Of a DNA stretch of 12,894 nucleotides, positions 7,301 through 12,894 are shown one piece after another; the stretch's first letter is position 1, and each line of letters opens with the position of its first letter. Below the pieces are notes generated by a model, which was not told the origin of the DNA, did no database searches, and saw only the letters and a program-made list of their open reading frames with translations. Origin of the DNA: Rhodocyclaceae bacterium (lineage in GTDB: Bacteria > Pseudomonadota > Gammaproteobacteria > Burkholderiales > Rhodocyclaceae); contig JANYAW010000085.1 in assembly GCA_025361105.1 (NCBI GenBank), positions 1-12,894 of the forward strand, read 5' to 3'. The position numbers and the translations under genes were made by a program.

Positions 7301-10300
7301 TCGTTCCAGTAGCCGTCCGTTACCAGCAACATGAAATTTTGCTGACATGAGTACTGCATCGGATCAATCGCAGCATTCAGCGTACCCGAGTAGTAGCGCC
7401 CGATTTTTGTAGTCTCCTGCCGCAATGGTGTCGCACAACTTGGATTCGCACTGGTCAGACTGCTCCACCAATTGGTGCGTTGGTTCGCCGTTTCACCGCC
7501 CGTGTCCTGAAACTGTGAGACCCCGCGAACCACCGTCGTACCAGTGGCATTGCAGATGTTGTCAAAACCGACACGATACTTGCCATCAAGCTGACTGAAC
7601 GCCAATGTGGTCGCCGATTTCATCATCAACATCCGTGTTCGGTAATAGGTATACCAATTCGCAAAATTCTGTATTTCTTCGTTGTAGGTACAGCTGGAGC
7701 CGACACAATCGGTACGACCCGAGGCGCGGTTATAGACGTTGTTGGTGGCAACCACATCAACCCGTTTGAAGATCGCAAGATCGATCCAGTGATTGGTTGT
7801 CGCATCGGCATTCTGGCCACCAGTCATGGTCAGCGTACCTGTCGCCGTGCCGTCAGCGTTGGTCGCGATGGTCAATGGCGAAGGTGGCGAACCGTTAGTC
7901 ATATTGGCCACGCTGGTTGAAATCGTTCCCACGGTGGTTGTGGTAACACCGACCGGGGTTAGACCCTGAGCCGCATAGCCGCCGGAAAATGCCGTCACTT
8001 GGGACAGGAAGGCACTGAAGTCCTCAACCGCCGCCACCGGACCGCTACCGGCAGCAGTGCGGGTTGACGCGCTCACTGTAAGCCCGCTACTAGCTTCAGG
8101 TGTGATGGTCAGCGGGGTACAAGCCGCCGGACCAGAAGGGCCGGTGACGGTACAAACCACGCCAGCGCCAGGCACATTACCCGCCGTAGCAGTTTGGCAA
8201 CTATAGGCGTAGCTGTTGGTGCCTATCGTCTCAAGCCCGGTGCCGCTGCCCTTGGTCAAATTATTGACCCGTTGGGCCTCAGTCAGTGAGGAATTACCCG
8301 AGTTTGGCAAGCTCGCGGTGTCAAACGTGTTGGTACCGTTACAGGTAATCGAGTTGATGGTCTTGCTCGCCGTGGTGGCATTGGTGATGTCAAAGGTCCA
8401 GGTCGGCCGCGTGGAGCCAGACCCCGTTGACAGCCCGGGCTGATCCGCACTGATCGAGGCATCGGGAGACAACACCATGTTGGTACACGCTGCGGCACCG
8501 GTCGGCCCGGTAATCGTACAGGTAGTCTGCGCGGAGCCCGCAGTTGCTGCTGGCGTACAACTGGTCGTATAGCTGTTGGCCGGATTGGCCGCCAAACTGG
8601 TCCTCAGGTTGTTGATGCGCACGTAGGGGTAGCCAGAAGGCGTCCCGGTGCTGGGCGTACCGGAGAGCCTGCTCACCGCCGCACAAGTGATCGCGCTGAT
8701 GGTTTTGCTGGCGGCGGTCGCGCCATTGATGTCAAACAGCCAGGTCGGCGCGGTCGAACCTCCCGTCGCCGCGGTGATGTTGGAGACGGTAACTCCCGTT
8801 GCTGGTGTCACGGTCAATCCCGACGGACAGGAGGTTGCCGAGGCTGCACCATTGGCCGGTGCGGTCACTGTACAACGTTGCGTTGGAGAAACCGTCGTGG
8901 CGCAACTGGTGGTGTAGCTATTCGCTGGATTCGCGGCCAGCGCTGTGGCCAAATTGGATGTCCAGGTAGCTGCCGGGCCGGTGCCCGTAGGTGTGCCTGT
9001 GCTCGGGGTACCGGACAATTTGTTGATCGGCCCCGGACAACTGATCGAGGTAATCGTCTTGCTGGCCGAGGTTGCCGTATTGATGTCAAAAATCCAGGTT
9101 GGCGCAGAGGCATTGGCACCCGCAAAAGTCTGGGTACTGACTGTGGTAGTACCACTACCGGCGGTTGGAATCACCAGATTGGTACATGCCGCTGCGCCAG
9201 CCGGGCCGGTCACCAACATTCTTTGCGACGGCGCCGTGGCACCGGCGGTGGTGGCAAGCGTATAGCCGTTGGTGGTGGCTGTGAGACCGCTGGCAAGATT
9301 CGCGACCCAGGTTGAGGTTGAGGCTACGGATCCTGTGCTGACGGTACTTGCCGCGACAACGTTGTTACCGCCGCAGGTGATTGCGCTGACCAGTTGGGAA
9401 TCGGTGGTGGCACCGGTCATTGCAAAGCTCCAGGTCGCACCAGTACCCGCGACGGAGGCGATACCCGTGCCGGTATCTTTGTTCAGCGTTTGGGTGGTAG
9501 CGGTGCTGCTGTTAACGGTGATCGTGGCGTCCTTGCTGGTCATCGAGCATGAGGCTGGCGGGGACGAAGAGATTGGGCCAGTCAGCACGCAGCTGGAGGG
9601 ATGCGTGACAAGGTCAGCAGGTGCGCCGCAGACCATGCTCCAGCCGGCCGCGTTAACTTTGCTGACCAAACTATTGCGCAAGTTGTTGACGTATCCGGCA
9701 TTGGTATTGGCGTATTGCGTAGCACCCGTAGTGGCGCTGGTTGCTGCCGTCTGAGTACCATTGCTGGTGGTACAGGACACCGACGCAGTCTGGCTGCCCG
9801 CGCTGATACTGCTGATATCGAAGCTGTACCAGTAACGCGAGCCGTCATTGCTTTCCTTGACTTTCCCGCCGAACAATGTCGTCCCGGTTGATGTGGCGTG
9901 GGTTGTGCTGGGCGTGGCGGCGACCGTGAGACCGCCAGTGGTGGTAATGGAGAATGCGGTACAGCGCGGGCTACTTGAGCTACTCATCGCGAGCTGGCAA
10001 TTGATGTTGGTACTGCTGGTCGCGGAACAGGAACCATTACCGCTAGACCAATCGTTGGAGCCGCCAAGGGTTTGCTGTTGGTTGCCAATATCTGCGGCAA
10101 GTAGAGTGGCATAATTACTGCTTGGCAAGGTTCCTGTGGTTGCGTTGCCGGTACTCATCATATTGGTACCGGCGCTGGGACAGGCAATCTGGCTGATCGT
10201 TTTGCTGGCCGTGGTCGCATCGTTAATCGAGAAGGTATAGGTCGGCGCCGTGCCACCCACCGCGGCGAGACCGGCAGTACTCGCGGTGACACTGGTGGGC

Positions 10301-12894
10301 ATGGTAATGCTGGCCGCCTTGGTAATCGTCAGCGCACCATTGCAAAATGACTGAGTGCCGCCGCCGGTCGGACCGGTCAAGGTGCAGGTGCGAGTCACTG
10401 GGGATACTGAGGTCAAGGCCGCGCCACAACTAAAGGAATAACCCGTGCCCCCGGTATTGATTTGATTGGTGACCAGGCTGGTGGCAAGATTATTGATTCG
10501 ACTCCAGCCGTAAGTGCCGGCGTTGCCGGTCGGGCTAATGCTTGTCCCGGCGCAGGTCAGCGGACCAACCGTGGCCGCATCGGCACCACCGGTGATATCA
10601 AAGGTCCATGTCGGTGATGTCGCTCCGCCACCGCCAACCGCTGCCGGCGTAGTGGTCGATAAACCTATGGTGGCATCTTTGACTATGGTCAGCGCGCCGC
10701 AAGCAGCACCCGTAGGGCCGGTTACCTGTATCCGTTGTGCTGGTGAGGTGGCTCCGGCAATCGCCGCATAGCTGTAACCACCGGTGCCGCCGCCGGTCAA
10801 ACCGGTCACCAGGTTGGGAATGTACTGCGCCGAGCCAGCAGTATTGCCGGTGTTGGCCGCATTATTGGTCACCACTGCCGTGCCACCGCAAGTGACATTC
10901 AGGATGGCGGAGTCTTGCGTGGCGTTGGTGACATCATAGGTCCACGTTGGTTTGGCGGCGGTACCGCCACTAGCCGCTGGCGCAGTGGTCGACAGACTGA
11001 TGGTGGCGTCTTTGGTAATTGCGAGTGGACCGCAGGGAGTACCCACCGGGCCGGTCACTTGTATCCGTTGTGCCGGTGATGTAGCGCCGGCTATCGCGGC
11101 ATAGCTGTAACCACCTGTGGCACCGGCCGTCAAACCAGTGGTCAGATTTGCAATGTAGTCCAGCGCGGTAATCGAGACCCCGGTGCTGGGCGTGGCCGCC
11201 GTCACTACATTGGTTCCGCCGCAGGTAATCGAATTGATTAGCTTGTTATCGGTGGTCGCGCCGGTAATGCCAAATGTCCACAAGGGCGTGCCGGTCGATC
11301 CAGCGCCAGTGCGAACCCAGTTACCCACCGTGATCGACGCATCCGCCGACACCGCCATCAGTGGTGCAATCGCTGGCGTGTTGCACGCCGCCGCGCCGTA
11401 AGGCCCGGTCAAGGTGCAATTGCCGGTCGCATTGCATGAATAACTATAGTTGTTAAAGCTGCGACCGTTCAGGCTGTTGGTAGTAGCGCCGGTACTCAGA
11501 TTGGCAATGTAATCGGCCGCAGTTGAATTACCGGTGCTGGCTGTGTTGGTCGAAATGGTGTTGGTCGCGCCGCAAGTAATGGAAGTTATTTTTTTGTTAT
11601 CGGAAGTTGCGCCGCTGAGGTTAAACGTCCAGCTTGGTTGCGTGCCGAGTGTCGCGCCGCTGGCGGTTCCGTTGCCAAATGTGAACGATTGGTTGTTGTA
11701 ACTGTTTCCCGCTGGCGCGGTCACGGTCACGTCATAGTTAGCGCCATTGGCAACCGGTGCCGCCGCTGAAAACCCGCCACTGACCAGACCCTGCAATGTT
11801 GTCGCATTGGCCGAAGCGTTCGAAGAATTGGTGATTTGGGCTGAAGTCACATGCCCGACCAAAGAACCAGTGCCAACGGTAATACTGCCCAGATCACCGG
11901 CAAAACCGGCATGCCCCGGTGAGACACGGAATTTGCCGGTGGCGCTGGCCGGTGTGGTAGTCACAGACAACGCGCCGGTACAAGTACCGGTCAGCGTGAC
12001 GACCCGCCCTGAGGACGAGACCGTACACCCGGCCGCCGACATTTTTGACGCGATGTCAGTAGCGATCGAGGTGGTCAGCGTGCCGTCGATATAGGTCAAC
12101 GGTTTTGTCGTCAGAATTGACACGCCGCCCTGGAGGATGTCATTGATGCGGGTCTCGCCGCCAGTCGAATTGACCGAAATGGTGCCGGTGGTTCGCGGCC
12201 CGGTCGGTGGCCCGGTCACCGAGATGGTAGCAAGATTGTCAATCTGATCGGCAGGAATCCGTTGGATACCGACGTAGCCGTCCACGGTAGATAAGCAAGT
12301 GCCATAGTTCAGCGTAGGATCAGCGGGATTGCCGGATTTGGCGATGTATACCCCCATGCTCGACCCGGAATTTATCGCCTGACAAATAAATTGCGCGGTG
12401 TTGCCGACGTTGCCATCCGACACCACAGTGGAGTTAATCAGTTGCGCCACGCTGGCATCGGCACGAGTAATGGTAATCGCCGAAATTTCATAGTTGACCG
12501 TCGCCGACAAAACGTTAATCGTGCCGGTGGAATTGATTGCCGCCGCCGCTGGTGGCCCAGCGGCCAGAACCTGAGCACCGTTCGGGGCGGTGCCAGCAAC
12601 TGATGCCTGCAATAAAATGGTATTGCCAGTCTGCGCGCAACCGTAACCGGTGCTGCCGGTGTTCGCCTGTATCGCCGTGCAAACGGCGTTGGCAATCGTC
12701 GTCGTGGTACTGGCTACGCCGGCAACAAAACTTAGCCCGCCGACAACGTTGACACCGCCAATCGTGAGCCCTGTCAATGACTGGCCGCTGACCACCGAAT
12801 TGATCGTCATGCTAGCGGTGGCCTGAACCCCTGCCGCCCCGGTACTGACCCAGCCACCAAGATAGTTTGGAATGTAATGACTTAAATCGCGACG
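4357..12894 (-). CDS. pilY1: Giant PilY1-like type IV pilus tip/assembly protein (5'-truncated)
   Basis: The reading frame is open to the right edge; the ATG at 12810 is internal, because the frame continues upstream through DLSHYIPNYLGGWV. At least 2845 residues lie in the window, against roughly 1000-1700 usual for PilY1 proteins. In N to C order there are divergent repeat units (12894-11641), ten units of about 112-136 residues (11640 to about 8043), a conserved PilY1 core with CTYNEEIQNFANWYTYYRTRM and NFMLLVTDGYWN (about 7722-6390), and a C-terminal beta-propeller (about 6025-4830). A short tail ends in SWREYEAY. PilY1 is exported, sits at the pilus tip with the minor pilins, and controls pilus extension and adhesion. 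The signal peptide, and any MIDAS motif, would be upstream of the window. The minor pilin genes that normally precede it are also not visible. Confidence 0.9.
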   Translation of the reverse strand, partial: RRDLSHYIPNYLGGWVSTGAAGVQATASMTINSVVSGQSLTGLTIGGVNVVGGLSFVAGVASTTTTIANAVCTAIQANTGSTGYGCAQTGNTILLQASVAGTAPNGAQVLAAGPPAAAAINSTGTINVLSATVNYEISAITITRADASVAQLINSTVVSDGNVGNTAQFICQAINSGSSMGVYIAKSGNPADPTLNYGTCLSTVDGYVGIQRIPADQIDNLATISVTGPPTGPRTTGTISVNSTGGETRINDILQGGVSILTTKPLTYIDGTLTTSIATDIASKMSAAGCTVSSSGRVVTLTGTCTGALSVTTTPASATGKFRVSPGHAGFAGDLGSITVGTGSLVGHVTSAQITNSSNASANATTLQGLVSGGFSAAAPVANGANYDVTVTAPAGNSYNNQSFTFGNGTASGATLGTQPSWTFNLSGATSDNKKITSITCGATNTISTNTASTGNSTAADYIANLSTGATTNSLNGRSFNNYSYSCNATGNCTLTGPYGAAACNTPAIAPLMAVSADASITVGNWVRTGAGSTGTPLWTFGITGATTDNKLINSITCGGTNVVTAATPSTGVSITALDYIANLTTGLTAGATGGYSYAAIAGATSPAQRIQVTGPVGTPCGPLAITKDATISLSTTAPAASGGTAAKPTWTYDVTNATQDSAILNVTCGGTAVVTNNAANTGNTAGSAQYIPNLVTGLTGGGTGGYSYAAIAGATSPAQRIQVTGPTGAACGALTIVKDATIGLSTTTPAAVGGGGATSPTWTFDITGGADAATVGPLTCAGTSISPTGNAGTYGWSRINNLATSLVTNQINTGGTGYSFSCGAALTSVSPVTRTCTLTGPTGGGTQSFCNGALTITKAASITMPTSVTASTAGLAAVGGTAPTYTFSINDATTASKTISQIACPSAGTNMMSTGNATTGTLPSSNYATLLAADIGNQQQTLGGSNDWSSGNGSCSATSSTNINCQLAMSSSSSPRCTAFSITTTGGLTVAATPSTTHATSTGTTLFGGKVKESNDGSRYWYSFDISSISAGSQTASVSCTTSNGTQTAATSATTGATQYANTNAGYVNNLRNSLVSKVNAAGWSMVCGAPADLVTHPSSCVLTGPISSSPPASCSMTSKDATITVNSSTATTQTLNKDTGTGIASVAGTGATWSFAMTGATTDSQLVSAITCGGNNVVAASTVSTGSVASTSTWVANLASGLTATTNGYTLATTAGATAPSQRMLVTGPAGAAACTNLVIPTAGSGTTTVSTQTFAGANASAPTWIFDINTATSASKTITSISCPGPINKLSGTPSTGTPTGTGPAATWTSNLATALAANPANSYTTSCATTVSPTQRCTVTAPANGAASATSCPSGLTVTPATGVTVSNITAATGGSTAPTWLFDINGATAASKTISAITCAAVSRLSGTPSTGTPSGYPYVRINNLRTSLAANPANSYTTSCTPAATAGSAQTTCTITGPTGAAACTNMVLSPDASISADQPGLSTGSGSTRPTWTFDITNATTASKTINSITCNGTNTFDTASLPNSGNSSLTEAQRVNNLTKGSGTGLETIGTNSYAYSCQTATAGNVPGAGVVCTVTGPSGPAACTPLTITPEASSGLTVSASTRTAAGSGPVAAVEDFSAFLSQVTAFSGGYAAQGLTPVGVTTTTVGTISTSVANMTNGSPPSPLTIATNADGTATGTLTMTGGQNADATTNHWIDLAIFKRVDVVATNNVYNRASGRTDCVGSSCTYNEEIQNFANWYTYYRTRMLMMKSATTLAFSQLDGKYRVGFDNICNATGTTVVRGVSQFQDTGGETANQRTNWWSSLTSANPSCATPLRQETTKIGRYYSGTLNAAIDPMQYSCQQNFMLLVTDGYWNETETVMQGVTGADIGNVDNNSALVDKPYYDGAQATTACPATGSTRSGYSSCRTLADIAYYYYNTDLRASPFEVNATTAGVHGLKNGQTYTISGATPAGYNGDVVVYVTSTNQFTYQLSGDTPNTSPGAYTASSGSINGVLISAASFAAGHFTNGTNPSGVDVGKNNVITGADDKNQLQHMNFYAMGLGIDGLLTYRSDYKTAGTGDFANIKAGTTNWPAAANLDPTAVDDMWHATVNGHGTYFSARNLPNVVAGLRQALNEIGARTGSAAAAATSNLRPVAGDNFAYVASYGTVDWVGDLQSRTIDASGSVSPDTNCGATGSGCAWSVQSKLDNMTFSARRIYVAPTSGTTGTALRHFSFGTLTGAEQAYFNPGTAPALSQYAALAVSNPADITADNLVDFLRGDRGLEQDGNVTHAQIWRKRAHVFGDIVNSQPTYMKGPLESYVDAGFDDTASSFKQSGTAATRKPVVFASAQDGMLHAINADTAAVTVSGVAVQPGEEMWAFIPTQAMSVMRVLADVNYAHRYFVDGPVTIASVNFGASNSDWHTILVAGQGAGGKSYFALDVTDPLNPLYLWEFTDTTRLGYTFGNPVVSKLPNGDWAVFFTSGYNNTDGIGYLFAVNPKTGAIKTTYPITNASGGAGVASNLGKLAVSQTDRTNNTAEYMYSGDLNGDLWRFSAAPATGSIPSAFKLAHLTNVSNSAQPISTKPELAKLSNGARVVYVGTGKYLELTDLSNTDTQSIYAIKDTLGVSNLGGLNQDTWNPLTDMVTTTVDQIVNTVDANGVTVPVNVTAGTSVPAFLQHKLLGTHIDGTLIKDSSGVNNVQQICNGPSSGVKVLSGKDTCVNETGSVIDWDVNGGWFVNFPDPGERMNVEPILVKGTVVFAGNTPSASSCTSGGEAWLTSVDFNTGLEVKGGDKKVSAKVKGAIVVGLSVIILASGDVKVIVTKSNYTQETLSVPIAPEGSSAFGNKRSSWREYEAY
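4830..6025 (-). other. PilY1 C-terminal beta-propeller domain
   Basis: This part of the pilY1 frame begins at GDIVNSQPTYMKGP and contains blade-like segments typical of the family: VVFASAQDGMLHAINADT, ILVAGQGAGGKSYFALDVTDP, TFGNPVVSKL, and YMYSGDLNGDLWRF. It is followed outside these limits by GGWFVNFPDPGERMNVEP. In characterised PilY1 proteins the propeller binds calcium through a DxDxDG-type loop and governs pilus extension versus retraction. The loop just before YMYSGDLNGDLWRF reads TDRTNNTAE here and does not show that calcium motif. Confidence 0.75.
6390..7722 (-). other. Conserved PilY1 core (second half of the von Willebrand-like region) with an inserted module
   Basis: Starting at RTDCVGSSCTYNEE this stretch holds the strongest PilY1 signatures: FANWYTYYRTRMLMMK, YRVGF, NFMLLVTDGYWN, LADIAYYYYNTDLR, HMNFYAMGLGIDG, and DNFAYVASYGTVDWVGDLQSR. 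Within it, at about 7095-6820, lies a Gly/Thr-rich insertion (from FEVNATTAGVHGLKNGQ to the residues before VGKNNVITG) that looks like an all-beta, Ig-like module. The beginning of the von Willebrand fold, including any DxSxS metal site, is separated from this half by the repeat array and lies upstream of the window. Confidence 0.65.
8043..11640 (-). repeat. Tandem array of ten protein-coding repeat units in pilY1
   Basis: Ten in-frame units, each opening with a P-T-W-T-F-D-I-like strand, then SITCGGTN, STGN, an INNLTTGL helix, GYSYSC, CTVTGP, AAC and a TITKDASI-like strand. In transcription order the units start at 11640 (a), 11289 (b), 10950 (c), 10614 (d), 10245 (e), 9837 (f), 9438 (g), 9102 (h), 8748 (i) and 8406 (j), giving lengths of 117, 113, 112, 123, 136, 133, 112, 118, 114 and about 121 residues. 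Units a, d, e, f, h, i and j have four cysteines; b, c and g have two. The composition is rich in Gly, Thr, Ala and Ser with few charged residues, as in secreted bacterial stalks. I cannot name a Pfam family for it. Confidence 0.85.
11641..12894 (-). repeat. Divergent N-terminal repeat units of pilY1
   Basis: Upstream of the ten-unit array the pilY1 frame holds at least four looser units, at about 12840-12493, 12492-12166, 12165-11887 and 11886-11641. They share a pattern of a strand like ITINSV or ISAITI, a helix such as TIANAVCTAIQ or TAQFICQAI, a short GYGC or YGTC turn, and a strand or turn such as VTVTAPAG or ISVTGPP. Cysteines come in pairs at different positions from those of the ten-unit array. 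The units look like older, diverged relatives of the same fold, but boundaries are approximate. Confidence 0.5.

Noticed and set aside
8043..11640. CRISPR-like array
   Set aside because: The periodicity is about 340-410 bp, in frame and protein-coding, with diverged units; there are no short identical repeats with unique spacers.
4460..12752. Many plus-strand open frames of 64-220 codons opposite pilY1 (for example 5662-6324, 9269-9754, 11747-12094)
   Set aside because: They lie antisense to a continuous frame with clear PilY1 motifs, and show low-complexity translations (Val/Pro/Ala/Leu or Arg-rich) expected from the complement of Thr/Gly/Ala-rich codons. None shows a recognisable domain.
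12808..12810. ATG as the start of pilY1
   Set aside because: The frame is open upstream to the window edge with repeat-like sequence, and no signal peptide follows this ATG, although an exported pilus protein needs one.

Overview
The window looks like bacterial chromosome of betaproteobacterial type. Three things point that way: DUF1415 followed by slyX, an XdhC/MocA pair, and a PilY1-type protein whose sequence and C-terminal ending (SWRE near the end) resemble betaproteobacterial type IV pilus adhesins. The lineage is an inference from protein resemblance; no rRNA or tRNA gene is present to anchor it.

Left part (1-4353), compact housekeeping genes. A 5'-truncated DUF1415 gene runs directly into slyX (+). 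Convergent to them lie msrB and msrA (-), which overlap by 4 bp. Each encodes a methionine sulfoxide reductase with its own export signal, so together they should repair both epimers of oxidised methionine outside the cytoplasm. Divergent from msrB is arfB (+), a GGQ-type ribosome-rescue hydrolase. Then come xdhC and a mocA-like gene (+, overlapping by 11 bp), which mature the molybdenum cofactor for a molybdenum hydroxylase that is not in this window. The xdhC-mocA pair is bracketed by an imperfect 25-bp direct repeat (23/25 identical, each copy hairpin-forming). The right copy is the 3' end of the next gene.

Right part (3754-12894, all - strand) is one transcription unit. It holds a giant, 5'-truncated PilY1-like protein (at least 2845 residues in the window) followed after 3 bp by a small TonB-like protein with a membrane anchor carrying the S-x3-H motif of TonB. 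The PilY1-like protein has the conserved PilY1 core and C-terminal beta-propeller. In front of these lies an array of ten repeat units of about 112-136 residues, preceded by at least four more divergent units. Seven of the ten units have four cysteines. The other three have lost exactly the same two cysteines, which predicts the disulfide pairing within each unit.

The most interesting features are the cysteine-patterned repeat stalk of PilY1, its pairing with a TonB-like gene, and the direct repeat flanking xdhC-mocA. I saw no CRISPR array, transposase, tRNA or rRNA gene. Apart from the 114-bp msrB/arfB gap, intergenic space is minimal.
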